NCBI RefSeq assembly: GCF_013141775.1
Contig: NZ_WHOB01000018.1
Coordinates: 62,001 to 126,000 of the forward strand
DNA: 64,000 nt
Source: Paenibacillus phytohabitans
GTDB taxonomy: Bacteria > Bacillota > Bacilli > Paenibacillales > Paenibacillaceae
Direction of reading: 5' to 3'
This document shows positions 18,869 through 28,274 of this stretch, one piece after another. The position numbers and the translations under genes are program-made. The notes below the pieces were generated by a model. It was not told where the DNA came from. It ran no database searches and saw only the letters and a program-made list of their open reading frames with translations. Numbering within the stretch: the first letter of the stretch is position 1; every line of letters begins with the position of its first letter.

Positions 18869-18898
18869 TTGACGTAGCAAATTTTGCTGTGATATTAT
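18869..18898 (+). promoter_or_regulatory. Sigma-A promoter of rpmB
   Basis: TTGACG (18869-18874) and TATTAT (18893-18898) with an 18-base spacer, about 45 bp before the rpmB ribosome binding site. Confidence 0.65.
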
Positions 18899-18946
18899 AT
18901 TTAAGTATTGTTTTACGCAGGTGTAAGTAACAAGGAGGTGTAATCT

Positions 18947-19135
18947 ATGTCCCGCAAATGTACAGTAACAGGCAAGAAACCGGGCAGCGGCAACCACGTG
19001 TCTCACGCAAACAACCGCAACCGTCGCTCTTGGGGAGTTAACGTTCAGAAGGTCCGTATCCTAGTGAACGGCAAACCGAAACGCGTGTACGTCAGCACCC
19101 GTGCTTTGAAAGCCGGTAAAGTTGAACGCGTTTAG
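18947..19135 (+). CDS. rpmB: 50S ribosomal protein L28
   Basis: The 62-residue basic protein starts [20 protein letters not shown] and contains [14 protein letters not shown] and [17 protein letters not shown], the full L28 pattern. Only one cysteine of the zinc-binding CxxC variants remains (position 4), so this is the zinc-independent form. ACAAGGAGGTG precedes the ATG. It is a single gene on the plus strand inside a minus-strand block, as in Bacillus, with its own promoter and terminator. Confidence 0.97.
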   Translation: MSRKCTVTGKKPGSGNHVSHANNRNRRSWGVNVQKVRILVNGKPKRVYVSTRALKAGKVERV

Positions 19136-19175
19136 TCTTGGATTATCCTAGACCTAGCGATATCTCATATGAAGC

Positions 19176-19208
19176 AAAAAGCACCCTTTACATTCGTAAG
19201 GTGCTTTT
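19176..19208. terminator. Bidirectional terminator between rpmB and spoVM
   Basis: AAAAAGCACC...TTTA pairs with TAA...GGTGCTTTTT around a short loop. T runs on both strands allow it to serve rpmB (plus) and spoVM (minus). Confidence 0.8.
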
Positions 19209-19233
19209 TTTCATGTTTTCTGTTCTGCCTCGC

Positions 19234-19314
19234 TCAGCTCTTCTGAAAAGTGTTCAAAATCGCTTTAACAAAACCTCCCAAAAATCTTGGCAGCTTGAAC
19301 GTGTAAAATTTCAT
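19234..19314 (-). CDS. spoVM: Stage V sporulation protein M, 26 residues
   Basis: A 27-codon gene on the minus strand encodes a peptide starting MKFYTFKLPRFLGGFV and ending ILNTFQKS. This is essentially the SpoVM sequence of B. subtilis, including Pro9, which holds the loop needed for curvature sensing. The amphipathic peptide binds the convex outer face of the forespore membrane and anchors SpoIVA for coat assembly. GGGAGGG lies 8 bases before the ATG. It sits between rpe and rpmB, its conserved position. CATACACA at 19368-19375, about 54 bp upstream, resembles a sigma-E minus-10 box, but no good minus-35 box was seen. Confidence 0.96.
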   Translation of the reverse strand: MKFYTFKLPRFLGGFVKAILNTFQKS

Positions 19315-19404
19315 GATTAACCCTCCCATCAATTCATGCCATGCAGTAGGAGACTATCCTGTCATGATGTGTATGCCAACGAACTGCAGACCTCCCTTAT
19401 TGTA

Positions 19405-19441
19405 CAAAAAAAGGCTACATGAGATTTCTGCTCATGTAACC
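19405..19441 (-). terminator. Terminator of the rpe operon
   Basis: TACATGAG pairs with CTCATGTA, with a T-rich tract on the minus strand. It lies 45 bp past the rpe stop and upstream of spoVM. Confidence 0.8.
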
Positions 19442-19485
19442 ATATTTATGCGGGTATAACTTGGCCTATACCTAAGCACTCCGGA

Positions 19486-20154
19486 TTAAAGGACAGCACC
19501 ATCCGCCGCCTCACGGATCGCCCGGATTGCACCTGCGCGGTCACTGCGTCCGAAGACCGCATTGCCCGCTACCAATACATCAGCCCCAGCTTGCGCCACG
19601 AGAGGCGCTGTAGCTTCGGCAATTCCTCCGTCCACCTCAATGCGCAGCCCCTTGTGATTGATCTCACCGGCCCATTCTCTAAGCTGTGTAATCTTATGCA
19701 GCGTACGCGGAATGAAGGCTTGTCCGCCAAATCCCGGATTCACTGTCATAACCAGCACCAGATCAACATCCTCGAGAACCTCACGCACAGCAGCTGCCGG
19801 AGTACCCGGATTAATCGCCACACCGGCCATCAGGCCGAGCTCCTTGATCTGATGAACCACCCGGTGCAGGTGTACACAAGCTTCTGCATGGACGGTAATT
19901 ACAGCCGCCCCTGCGGCGGCAAAATCAGCGATATACCGTTCCGGATTCTCGATCATCAGATGAACATCCAGCGGCAGGGAAGTATGGGCTTTGACCGCTG
20001 CTACAATGGCAGGACCCAGGGTAATATTCGGCACAAAATGACCGTCCATCACATCTACATGAATCCAGTCCGCACCGCTGGCTTCGGCTTCCGCGACTTC
20101 TGCACCAAGTGCGGCAAAATCTGCTGACAATATGGAAGGAGCAATAATAACCAT
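19486..20154 (-). CDS. rpe: Ribulose-phosphate 3-epimerase
   Basis: The 222-residue TIM barrel carries IIAPSILSADFAALG, the metal and catalytic residues in HVDVMDGHFVPN, DVHLMIENPE, MTVNPGFGGQAFIP and EVDGGI. It interconverts ribulose 5-phosphate and xylulose 5-phosphate in the pentose phosphate pathway. Its ribosome binding site (GGAGG) lies inside the last codons of rsgA, 4 bp upstream, which implies coupling. In Bacillus thiN follows rpe; here spoVM follows directly. Confidence 0.97.
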   Translation of the reverse strand: MVIIAPSILSADFAALGAEVAEAEASGADWIHVDVMDGHFVPNITLGPAIVAAVKAHTSLPLDVHLMIENPERYIADFAAAGAAVITVHAEACVHLHRVVHQIKELGLMAGVAINPGTPAAAVREVLEDVDLVLVMTVNPGFGGQAFIPRTLHKITQLREWAGEINHKGLRIEVDGGIAEATAPLVAQAGADVLVAGNAVFGRSDRAGAIRAIREAADGAVL

Positions 20155-20158
20155 GTGT

Positions 20159-21064
20159 TTAGTACCTCCGCTTTTTATCTTTCATTTCGTTGTAGAACAG
20201 CTTGTAATGCTCATAGCGGCTGTCCGCAATCTCTCCAGCCTGCAATGCTTCTAGCACCTTGCAGCCCGGTTCGTGAAGATGGCTGCAGCCGCGGAATTTG
20301 CAATTCTCCGCATAGGAAGCGAACTCACGGAAGCATTCGGACAATTCATCCACTCCCAGCTCCAGAAAGTCCAGCTGGCTGAACCCCGGTGTATCGGCTA
20401 CGAAACCGCCATTCCCGATATCCATTAATTCAACGTGACGCGTCGTATGACGCCCGCGGCCAAGCCGCAGGCTGATTTCGCCTGTCTCCAGCTCAAGGCC
20501 CGGTACGAGGCGGTTCAGCAGGGTTGACTTCCCTACGCCGGACTGGCCTGAGAATACACTGATGATTCCGCCCAATCGCTTCCGCAGCTCATCGGCGCCT
20601 GATCCGTTTAGTGAGCTCGTAACCATTACTTCATAGCCAATTTGTTCATAGAGAGCTTTGACTGCTTCTGTAGCCTGGCCCTCATCATCCGCCAGATCCT
20701 GCTTGGTCAATACAATCAGCGTGTCCAGTCCGGAATGCTCGATGTGAACGAGAAATTTGTCCAGCAGGTTGAGGTTCATATCCGGTTCCCGCACAGAGAA
20801 CAGCAGTACGGCCAGCTTCACGTTCGCTACCTGCGGACGGATCAGTTCAGAATCACGGGGGAGCAGTTCATCCACCATCCCCTCCCCGTTCTCGGTCAGC
20901 ATGTAGATAATCCGGTCACCTACCAGAGGAGCTATTCCTCTTTTCTTCAGTATTCCGCGTCCCCGGCATTGTACAGCCTGTTCCTCCGTTGCGATGAGTC
21001 CATCCTTAAGCGGCTTCACATAATAATATCCGCTCAGCGCTTTGATAATGATTCCTTCAGGCAT
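20159..21064 (-). CDS. rsgA: Ribosome small subunit-dependent GTPase A
   Basis: The 301-residue protein has an N-terminal OB fold (GYYYVKPLKDGL), circularly permuted GTPase motifs in the order NKxD-like TKQDL, then GxxGxGKS (SGQSGVGKSTLLN), and DTPGF. A C-terminal zinc finger follows: C in YAENCKFRGCSHLHEPGCKV. It acts in late 30S maturation. In Firmicutes it is also a target of the PASTA kinase encoded upstream (PrkC/CpgA in B. subtilis), which fits the operon order. GAGGAAGG precedes the ATG. Confidence 0.96.
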   Translation of the reverse strand: MPEGIIIKALSGYYYVKPLKDGLIATEEQAVQCRGRGILKKRGIAPLVGDRIIYMLTENGEGMVDELLPRDSELIRPQVANVKLAVLLFSVREPDMNLNLLDKFLVHIEHSGLDTLIVLTKQDLADDEGQATEAVKALYEQIGYEVMVTSSLNGSGADELRKRLGGIISVFSGQSGVGKSTLLNRLVPGLELETGEISLRLGRGRHTTRHVELMDIGNGGFVADTPGFSQLDFLELGVDELSECFREFASYAENCKFRGCSHLHEPGCKVLEALQAGEIADSRYEHYKLFYNEMKDKKRRY

Positions 21065-21181
21065 ACATATTAAGCCTTCCTCTCCTGATTTTGCGCAAAT
21101 GACCCAAGATTATATCCCCGGGTCATTTAGCCTCTCCAGCTGTAATGGTGTTGCCACCGCCCCGCTGAAGCTTATCTCTTT

Positions 21182-23389
21182 TTATTTATTTTTGCTTTTG
21201 CCCTTGCCATTTCCGCGGGAAGCGGCAAGCAGTTTATTATTGTTGTCTTTACCTGGTATGAAGCCCGTCTGATCACCTGTACCTGTCTCTTCGCCCTCCC
21301 CGGTGCCCGGCGGCAGAATCTCAGGTTCGATCGTAGGCTCAGCCGGAGCCTCGGTCGGTGCAACGGTCGGTTCAGGCGTCTGAGTCTGAACCGGAGGAGG
21401 TTCAGGGGTCTGTACATTGTTATTCTTGACATCCACATAAGTTATAGGATAGGTCTCGAGGAATTCTCCGTCCCGGTATACGGATACCATCCCATCCTTG
21501 TTGGGAGCAAGCAACATGTTCACGGATAAGGTCTGACTTTTGCCAATCGTGCGTGTGCCCCACTCCTGGTTCTCGCCATTATTACGCGCATCTGCAAAGA
21601 CAATGCGGATTTTGCTCTTCTGTCCGTCCACTGCTGGTGCAACCGGTACGTTAAAGGTATATTCCAGTGCTTCCGGAGGATAACCTGAACTGAGGTAAAT
21701 GGTTATTTTCTCTCCGGGGGGAACCTGATCCCCTTCCTCATACGCCCACTGCTTCGTGACTTCGCCCTTCTCATACGTGAAGCTTGGCTCTTCCTTAATT
21801 TCATCCAGCACAAGGCCGGCTTTCTCAAGCGCTGCCTTCGCTTCCTTCTCTGTCATTCCAAGGAGGCCCGGCATATTCGTGCTCTCTTTCCCCTTACTCA
21901 CGATCAGCTTAACCGTTACAGTCTCAGGATCATACTCACTATTTGCCGCAGGCTCGGAGCTGATTACTTTGCCCTTGTCAAATTCTTCACTGAAACGTTC
22001 GTCCGGACTGCTGATTCTATCCTGTGCAATTCCCAGTGCAATTAGCTCCTTGACTGCATCATCATAGCTCATATTAGAAACATCCTTAAGCTTAGGCAGA
22101 ACCTTGGCGGTACTTACCGTAAGGATAATATGCGTTCCTTCCTTGACCATCGTGTCAGTCTTACTCTGTTTCCAGACGATATTTTCTTCGAAATTCGGGT
22201 TGTATGCCTGCACCGGCGGCTCTTCTGCGAACAAGCCCACCTCTTCAAGGGCAGCTTTGGCTTGCTCAAAAGAAATACCGGTAACAACCGGAACCGCCAC
22301 TTCATCCACGGACAATTTGGAGTTGACATACCAGACGACCCCGCCCATGGCGATCAGCAGTATCAGGGTAAGACTGATCCACAGCGCCGCGCGGCCCGAT
22401 TTGCGCTTGCCGGGTGGAGGAGGCGGAGCATCCTCCATACTGCGGACACGTTCCTCTCCGCCGCCGCCACGGCTGCCCAGACCCCGCTGGAGCGGTTTGA
22501 TTGCAGGAATCACCCGCGTTCTGTCCTCGTCCTCTTCGTCATCGAATAAGACCTTGGACTCGCTCCGCCGTTCTGGCAGCAGACAGGTCTCCAGATCCTG
22601 CAGCATTTGCTTAGCGGACTGATACCGTTCTTCCGGATTCTTGCGCATTGATCTCAGGATTACATTCTCCACGCTTTGCGGAATCAGCGGATTCAGCAGG
22701 CGCGGCTCCTCAAATTCCTCCTGAAGATGCTTCAGCGCTACACTAATAGGACTTTCCCCCAGAAAAGGCAGCACCCCGGTAAGCATCTGATAGAGCACGA
22801 TCCCCAGAGAATAGAGGTCGGACTTCTCTCCTGTGGTCACGCCTTTGGCATGCTCAGGCGAGAAATAATGCACGGAACCGACCACGGAACCCGTCTGGGT
22901 TATGGTAGTGGACGTAACCGCCCGGGCAATTCCGAAATCCGTTACTTTAACCCGGCCATTACGGCCGATCAGAATATTATGAGGTTTAATATCGCGGTGA
23001 ATAATCTGATTCAAATGCGCATGATCAAGTGCATCACAAATTTGTGATGCAATCCGCACGGACTCGTCAACCTGCAGCGGAGCCCGCTCTTTAATGATTT
23101 CGTTAAGATTCTTGCCTTCAATATATTCCATAACAATATAATGGACTTCATCTTCCTGGCCGACATCGTAAATGCTGACTACATTTGGATGAGATAACGA
23201 TGCCGCTGATTGCGCCTCCCGCCGGAACCGGCGGATGAATTCCTCATCATGCACAAACTGGTTGCGCAATACTTTGATAGCAACATTCCGGTTGAGCAGA
23301 ATGTCATGGGCTCTGTAGACGAGCGCCATGCCACCTCCACCGATCCGTTCGATGACTTGGTAGCGGCCGCCCAATTCGTGACCGATCAT
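21182..23389 (-). CDS. prkC: PASTA-domain Ser/Thr protein kinase PrkC
   Basis: 735 residues. Kinase domain: GGGGMALV loop (17-24), Lys39, HRDIKPHN (131-138) and DFG (151-153), with an activation segment rich in threonine (TSTTITQTGSVVGS). An acidic/Pro-rich juxtamembrane region (about 280-330) and one membrane helix (about 334-355) follow. Three PASTA repeats come next (VPVVTGISFEQAK; LKDVSNMSYDDAV; MPGLLGMTEKEAK), then a beta-type region and a Pro/Thr/Glu-rich C-terminus (about residues 655-720). It senses muropeptides or cell-wall state and regulates growth, germination and cell division in relatives. The ATG overlaps the phosphatase stop by 4 bp. The C-terminal low-complexity tail is longer than in Bacillus PrkC. 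Confidence 0.96.
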   Translation of the reverse strand: MIGHELGGRYQVIERIGGGGMALVYRAHDILLNRNVAIKVLRNQFVHDEEFIRRFRREAQSAASLSHPNVVSIYDVGQEDEVHYIVMEYIEGKNLNEIIKERAPLQVDESVRIASQICDALDHAHLNQIIHRDIKPHNILIGRNGRVKVTDFGIARAVTSTTITQTGSVVGSVHYFSPEHAKGVTTGEKSDLYSLGIVLYQMLTGVLPFLGESPISVALKHLQEEFEEPRLLNPLIPQSVENVILRSMRKNPEERYQSAKQMLQDLETCLLPERRSESKVLFDDEEDEDRTRVIPAIKPLQRGLGSRGGGGEERVRSMEDAPPPPPGKRKSGRAALWISLTLILLIAMGGVVWYVNSKLSVDEVAVPVVTGISFEQAKAALEEVGLFAEEPPVQAYNPNFEENIVWKQSKTDTMVKEGTHIILTVSTAKVLPKLKDVSNMSYDDAVKELIALGIAQDRISSPDERFSEEFDKGKVISSEPAANSEYDPETVTVKLIVSKGKESTNMPGLLGMTEKEAKAALEKAGLVLDEIKEEPSFTYEKGEVTKQWAYEEGDQVPPGEKITIYLSSGYPPEALEYTFNVPVAPAVDGQKSKIRIVFADARNNGENQEWGTRTIGKSQTLSVNMLLAPNKDGMVSVYRDGEFLETYPITYVDVKNNNVQTPEPPPVQTQTPEPTVAPTEAPAEPTIEPEILPPGTGEGEETGTGDQTGFIPGKDNNNKLLAASRGNGKGKSKNK

Positions 23390-24162
23390 CTATCCCACTC
23401 CTTTGTCTCGGGCACTGCGGCCTCTCCTTGGTGTTCTAACATAGCAACGCTGATATTATCGTTGCCGCCGGCAAGCAATGCCAGCTGAAGTAATCGATCC
23501 GCTCTTTCTTCCAGAGAAATCTCATGAATTCCGGCTACCTTGGCCATATGCTCGGGGCTGACGAAATTGCTGAGTCCGTCGCTGCACAGCAGCAGAAGCT
23601 CCCCAAGTGCAAGCGTAACAGAAGCCAGATCCGCAGACACCACGGCATCCGTCCCCAGGGCCCGGGTCAGCACATTACGGCGCGGATGGCTGCCCAGCTC
23701 CTCCAGGCTGATCTGGCCGTTCTTGAACAGCTCATTGACCAGCGTATGATCCTCGGTTAGTTGTATTGCAGCACCGTCCTGAATAAGATATGCCCTGCTG
23801 TCTCCGATATGGCCGATGTATCCCGCTGACCCTTTCAGTAGAGCAGCTACGATGGTAGTCCCCATGTTGTGGTATTTCTCATCGCTTTGAGCCTCTTTGT
23901 GGACCGTGTGATTGGCTTCCAATATGGCGGCTGACAGTGCCTCCTTCAGCTCTGCCTCCGGAAGATCAGGCTGCAGCTGGTCCAGAATGTTCCTGACCGT
24001 CTCCAGCGCAATCCTGCTCGCGGTATCGCCAGCCAAATGTCCCCCCATCCCGTCGGCTATAATGCCGAGGGTATAACCGTGGCGCGTAGCGCCGATCCAG
24101 ACCGAATCCTCATTGACGGTACGTACCCGGCCAATGTCGCTGGCTTGAACTGTTCTGATCAA
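23386..24162 (-). CDS. prpC: PP2C-family phosphatase (PrpC/Stp)
   Basis: The 258-residue phosphatase shows the PP2C metal-binding motifs: RTVNEDSVW, IADGMGGHLAGDTAS, GHIGDSRAY, CSDGLSNFV and GGNDNISV. It removes phosphates placed by the coupled kinase PrkC. The start is TTG after GGTGAGG. Gene order prpC-prkC-rsgA-rpe is that of B. subtilis. Confidence 0.96.
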   Translation of the reverse strand: MIRTVQASDIGRVRTVNEDSVWIGATRHGYTLGIIADGMGGHLAGDTASRIALETVRNILDQLQPDLPEAELKEALSAAILEANHTVHKEAQSDEKYHNMGTTIVAALLKGSAGYIGHIGDSRAYLIQDGAAIQLTEDHTLVNELFKNGQISLEELGSHPRRNVLTRALGTDAVVSADLASVTLALGELLLLCSDGLSNFVSPEHMAKVAGIHEISLEERADRLLQLALLAGGNDNISVAMLEHQGEAAVPETKEWDR

Positions 24163-24168
24163 ATATCC

Positions 24169-25209
24169 TCACCCCAACTCCATATGTTTGGCACGCAGCT
24201 GACCGCATGCGGCCGCAATATCATGGCCTTGCTCACGGCGGATCGTAACGTTCACGCCATGATCGGCCAGTATACGCTGAAATTCAAAGATATCATTGCG
24301 GGAAGTCCGTACATACTTGCGCTCAGGCACATGGTTAACCGGAATCAGGTTCACATGGCAGAGCATGGTCTTAAGCACACCCGCTAATTCCTCGGCATGC
24401 TCAGGCTGATCGTTCACGCCGCCGATCAAGGCATATTCGAAGCTGATCCGGCGGCCTGTCTTGGCCTGATAATAGCGCAATGACTCGATTACATCATCAA
24501 ACGGATAGCGGCGGTTAACCGGCATCAGCTTGGAACGGAGCGTATCATTAGGCGCATGAATCGAGATCGCCAGATTGATCTGTGTATCCTCGTCAGCAAA
24601 CTTGTAAATATTCGGCACAATCCCGCTGGTCGATACTGTAATATGGCGCTGGCCAATATTCAGACCCTTCTCGTGGATCATGAGGCGCAGGAATCTCATG
24701 GTTGCGTCGTAGTTCTCGAAAGGTTCGCCGGTGCCCATGATAACGATGCTGCTGACGCGTTCGCCGCGGGCATCAAGAATCTGCTGGGAACGCACTACCT
24801 GGGCCACAATCTCCCCTGCGGTCAAATCGCGCTTCAGACCTCCAAGCGTAGACGCGCAGAAGGTACAGCCGATCCGGCAGCCCACCTGGGTAGTTACACA
24901 TACGCTATTGCCGTAATTGTGCTTCATAATAACTGTCTCAATCGCATGATCATCATGCAGACCGAACAGGAATTTCACAGTACCGTCTTTGGATTCCAGC
25001 TTCGTAATTTCAGTCAGAGCCGAAATACTGAATTGTTCCACCAGCTTGCCGCGCAGTGCCTTGGAGAGATTGCTCATGGATTCAAAATCATTGACCCGCT
25101 TCACATACAGCCAGTCAAAAATCTGTCCGCCGCGAAAAGCCGGCTCTCCGTTATCCTTGGCCCACTGCTGCAACTCTTCTAAAGAAAAATCATATATTAA
25201 AGGTTTCAT
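24169..25209 (-). CDS. rlmN: 23S rRNA/tRNA adenine C2-methyltransferase RlmN
   Basis: This is a radical SAM enzyme of about 346 residues. The cluster motif CxxxCxxC is seen in [11 protein letters not shown], with [12 protein letters not shown] and [11 protein letters not shown] behind it. The resolving cysteine lies in [12 protein letters not shown] near the end. It methylates A2503 of 23S rRNA and A37 of some tRNAs. I prefer the ATG at 25209 over an in-frame GTG 12 bp upstream because the AGGTG box sits at the right distance. It follows rsmB in the translation-linked operon. Confidence 0.95.
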   Translation of the reverse strand: MKPLIYDFSLEELQQWAKDNGEPAFRGGQIFDWLYVKRVNDFESMSNLSKALRGKLVEQFSISALTEITKLESKDGTVKFLFGLHDDHAIETVIMKHNYGNSVCVTTQVGCRIGCTFCASTLGGLKRDLTAGEIVAQVVRSQQILDARGERVSSIVIMGTGEPFENYDATMRFLRLMIHEKGLNIGQRHITVSTSGIVPNIYKFADEDTQINLAISIHAPNDTLRSKLMPVNRRYPFDDVIESLRYYQAKTGRRISFEYALIGGVNDQPEHAEELAGVLKTMLCHVNLIPVNHVPERKYVRTSRNDIFEFQRILADHGVNVTIRREQGHDIAAACGQLRAKHMELG

Positions 25210-25360
25210 TGTTATTAGCACCTGTTCTTTCGTAAATTATATGCGTATTATTTCTCATTCTTCCTATTTTAACACAAATTCCAGAGCCGGTAAAAGAAAA
25301 GCCCGCCGCGCAAAACCTCTGCGGGGCGGGAAGCTGTAATTCCATGCAGAAATCACTATA

Positions 25361-26845
25361 TTACGAGAGTCGCTCCAGCCGGGCAATATAGAATCCGTCG
25401 CTTCCGAAATGATGGGGAAGCAGCTGTATTCCATCGCCTGCGGCAATTGCGGTTCCCTCAAGCCGTTCCCAGACGGCGGTCTTGAAGCTGACCGGAGCGA
25501 ACCCGGGATTACGCTCCAGGAAATCCCCGATAATCCGGCCGTTCTCTGCCTGCTCGGTAGTGCAGGTGCTGTAGACCAGCACACCGCCAGGCTTAAGGAG
25601 CCCGGCGACCGACTGCAGCAGTTCATGCTGCAGCGCAGCTACGCTGTCCACATCTCCGGGCTGCTTCCGCCACTTCAGATCCGGCTTGCGCCGGATCACC
25701 CCAAGCCCCGAGCAAGGGGCATCCAGCAGAATCCGGTCGAAAGATTCCGGCTGAAGAGCGGCACCCAGCTGCAGTGCGTCGCCGCTTAAGGTAGCGATGC
25801 ATTCCAGACCCAGACGAGCTGCCTGATCTGCGATAAGCTTCGCCTTATGCTCATGCAGATCATTAGCCAGTATAGATCCTTCGTCCTTCATCAACTCGCC
25901 CATATGCGCGCTTTTGCCTCCGGGAGCGGCACAGCAGTCCAGCACCTTCATTCCTGCTTCAGGAGCTACAACTTCAGCCACCAGCATGGAGCTTTCATCC
26001 TGCACTGAGAGATATCCGTCCCTGTACCAGGAAGTCAGAGCCATATTGCCGCCGCCCTTAACAATCACCCCGAAGGGGCTAACCTTCGATTCAGAGGCCT
26101 CAAGACCCGCTTCGAGCATCTCGGCCAGCAGCGCCTCACGGCTGATCATAGTTGTATTGACGCGGACACTGACCGCAGGCGCTTCGTTATTCGCAGCACA
26201 TATGGCCTCCGCCGTGTCTGTACCATATTCCGCAGACCAGCGGTGCACCATCCAGAGCGGATGGGAATGAACAATAGATATCCGCTCTTCCCTGCTGAGT
26301 CCATCCGGCAACACCGGCAGTTCCCCAGCCCGCAGCACGCTGCGAAGCACGCCGTTAACCATGCCGGAAATCCCCTGATGGCCGCGTTTCTTGGCTATAT
26401 TCACAGCCTCATTAACGGCTGCATGCGAAGGAACCCGGTCCAGATACATAATCTGGTACAAGCTCAGACGCAGCAGATTACGCACCCAGGGCTGAAGCTT
26501 AGCTACTCCCTTGCTCACAAAACCCTCCAGAACATAATCCAGAGTAATCATCCGTGAGATCGTGCCGTACACCAGCTCCGTAGCCAGTCCGGTATCTTCA
26601 CGGCTGAGAGCGCCTTTCTGCAGGCTGCTGCCGAGCAGCAGATTGCTATAGGCCCCCTGCTGCTCTACGCGGACAAGAACATCAAGCGCAACCTCGCGTG
26701 CAGAAGCTGCCGCCGGCGGTTTGCCGCCCGGCTTCTTCTTGCCTGCTCCTCTGGCTTGACCACCCGGAGCTGAGCTCCCGGAAGCCGCTGACGTGTTGCC
26801 TCCAGAGGGATTACGCGGTCCGCCGCCTTTGCCGCCCGCGCTCAA
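25361..26845 (-). CDS. rsmB: 16S rRNA cytosine(967)-C5-methyltransferase RsmB
   Basis: The 494-residue protein has a NusB-like helical domain (REVALDVLVRVEQQGAYSN; KKRGHQGISGMVNGVLR) and a C-terminal Rossmann methyltransferase domain. The latter has SAM motif CCAAPGGKSAHMGELM, DAPCSGLGVIRRKPDLKW (Cys) and VYSTCTTEQAENG (catalytic Cys). The start is TTG overlapping the fmt stop (TTGA). The first 45 or so residues are a Gly/Ala/Pro/Lys-rich extension not typical of the family; a later start is possible, but no internal ribosome binding site was apparent. Confidence 0.93.
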   Translation of the reverse strand: MSAGGKGGGPRNPSGGNTSAASGSSAPGGQARGAGKKKPGGKPPAAASAREVALDVLVRVEQQGAYSNLLLGSSLQKGALSREDTGLATELVYGTISRMITLDYVLEGFVSKGVAKLQPWVRNLLRLSLYQIMYLDRVPSHAAVNEAVNIAKKRGHQGISGMVNGVLRSVLRAGELPVLPDGLSREERISIVHSHPLWMVHRWSAEYGTDTAEAICAANNEAPAVSVRVNTTMISREALLAEMLEAGLEASESKVSPFGVIVKGGGNMALTSWYRDGYLSVQDESSMLVAEVVAPEAGMKVLDCCAAPGGKSAHMGELMKDEGSILANDLHEHKAKLIADQAARLGLECIATLSGDALQLGAALQPESFDRILLDAPCSGLGVIRRKPDLKWRKQPGDVDSVAALQHELLQSVAGLLKPGGVLVYSTCTTEQAENGRIIGDFLERNPGFAPVSFKTAVWERLEGTAIAAGDGIQLLPHHFGSDGFYIARLERLS

Positions 26846-27783
26846 CCCAGCACCGTGCCGGGCTTAAGACTTGCGCCGCGGCTGAAATCTGCCGCACTCA
26901 TCGCTTTTTTGCCGGCAGGCTGTACGGTTGTCAGCAGGAGAATCCCGTCGCCGGTCTTCACTTCAACTCCACGTTCGCTTACAGACAGCACTGTACCCGG
27001 AGCAGCATTACCGCCGGCGGAACTGCCGTTATCCGGCTTCGCCGCCGCCCATACCTTGAAGGTCTCGTCATTCCATAGGGTGAAGGCACCCGAGAATGGT
27101 ACCAGCCCGCGGATACGGTTATAGGTTGCCAGTGACCCGGCCGTCCAGTCGATCCGTTCATCCTCGCGGCTGAGATTCGGCGCATAAGTTGCTTCGCTGT
27201 CATCCTGCACCGTCGCCTCTACACGTCCAGCCGCAAGTCGCGGCATTTCCGCCTTCAGCAAATCACGTCCGGCAATGCTCAGCTTCCCGAACATGGTGCC
27301 TGAGGTATCCTCGTCCTCAATCGGCACCTCTACCCGCGAGATCATATCTCCGGTATCCAGTCCTTCCGCCATATACATCAGCGTCACACCCGTTACCTTC
27401 TCACCGTTAATGATGCAGCGCTGGATCGGGGCGCCGCCGCGGTATTTCGGCAGCAGTGAGCCATGGACATTCACACATCCGTTCTTCGGCAGCTCCAGCA
27501 CACTCTTCGGCAGAATCTGCCCGTAAGCCGCTGTAACAATCAGATCCGGCTCATAGGCAGCCAGTTCAGCTACCGCCTCCGGGCGCCGCATCCGTTCCGG
27601 CTGAAGAACCGGCAAGCCCAGTTCAAGTGCAGCCTCCTTCACAGGTGAAGGGGCAAGCGTCTTCTTGCGTCCTTGCGGACGGTCCGGCTGGGTAACCACA
27701 GCGACTACCTCATAGCCCTCCTCCAGCAGCATCCGCAGGGAGGGTACCGCAAAAGCCGGCGTTCCCATGAACACTATCTTCAT
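26842..27783 (-). CDS. fmt: Methionyl-tRNA formyltransferase
   Basis: I use ATG 27783, 8 bases after GAGGAG; an in-frame GTG at 27792 overlaps the def stop. The 313-residue protein starts KIVFMGTPAFAVPSLRML and has the catalytic core NVHGSLLPKYRGGAPIQRCI and LMYMAEGLDTGDMI. A C-terminal OB-like domain contributes to tRNA binding. It formylates initiator Met-tRNA using 10-formyl-THF; the neighbouring def gene removes the formyl group later. The shared operon fits. Confidence 0.97.
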   Translation of the reverse strand: MKIVFMGTPAFAVPSLRMLLEEGYEVVAVVTQPDRPQGRKKTLAPSPVKEAALELGLPVLQPERMRRPEAVAELAAYEPDLIVTAAYGQILPKSVLELPKNGCVNVHGSLLPKYRGGAPIQRCIINGEKVTGVTLMYMAEGLDTGDMISRVEVPIEDEDTSGTMFGKLSIAGRDLLKAEMPRLAAGRVEATVQDDSEATYAPNLSREDERIDWTAGSLATYNRIRGLVPFSGAFTLWNDETFKVWAAAKPDNGSSAGGNAAPGTVLSVSERGVEVKTGDGILLLTTVQPAGKKAMSAADFSRGASLKPGTVLG

Positions 27784-27788
27784 TTCAT

Positions 27789-28274
27789 TCACTCCTCAGT
27801 TTCACTGCGTTCTGCTGTATACTCATATACCTTCTCGGCGATATCCGTGAACAGCACACCGTTCAGGTGATCGATTTCATGCTGAAAAGCCCGTGCAAGC
27901 AATCCGCTTCCGGTAATTGTAACTTCGTTGCCTTCACGGTCCAGACCGCGTACGGTTACTGTCTCTGCACGGCGTACATCGCCGTTCAGACCGGGGATAC
28001 TCAGGCAGCCTTCAGGTCCGAACTGCTCCCCGTCCATGCTGATAATCTCAGGGTTAATCAGCTTGATCAATCCATGCTCTTCATCGGCATCGACTACGAT
28101 CAGACGCTTTAGAATTCCAACCTGCGGAGCTGCGAGACCAACGCCTTCCGCGTCATACATCGTATCCGCCATATCGTCGAGCAGTTTTTGCACATTCGGG
28201 GTTACGGTTGTTACGGTCTTAGCTTTCTTGTGTAATACTTCATCCGGTTCTTTCACGATCAGCCTGATTGCCAT
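27789..28274 (-). CDS. def: Peptide deformylase
   Basis: The 161-residue metalloprotease shows the three deformylase motifs: [18 protein letters not shown] and QHEIDHLNG. The metal is held by Cys of motif 2 and the two His of motif 3. It removes N-formyl from nascent proteins at the ribosome. It is the first gene of the def-fmt-rsmB-rlmN run, after a 104-bp gap behind priA. Confidence 0.97.
   Translation of the reverse strand: MAIRLIVKEPDEVLHKKAKTVTTVTPNVQKLLDDMADTMYDAEGVGLAAPQVGILKRLIVVDADEEHGLIKLINPEIISMDGEQFGPEGCLSIPGLNGDVRRAETVTVRGLDREGNEVTITGSGLLARAFQHEIDHLNGVLFTDIAEKVYEYTAERSETEE

Noticed and set aside
19138..19320. 60-codon plus-strand frame
   Set aside because: It spans the rpmB terminator and covers spoVM on the other strand; no ribosome binding site and no protein-like composition.
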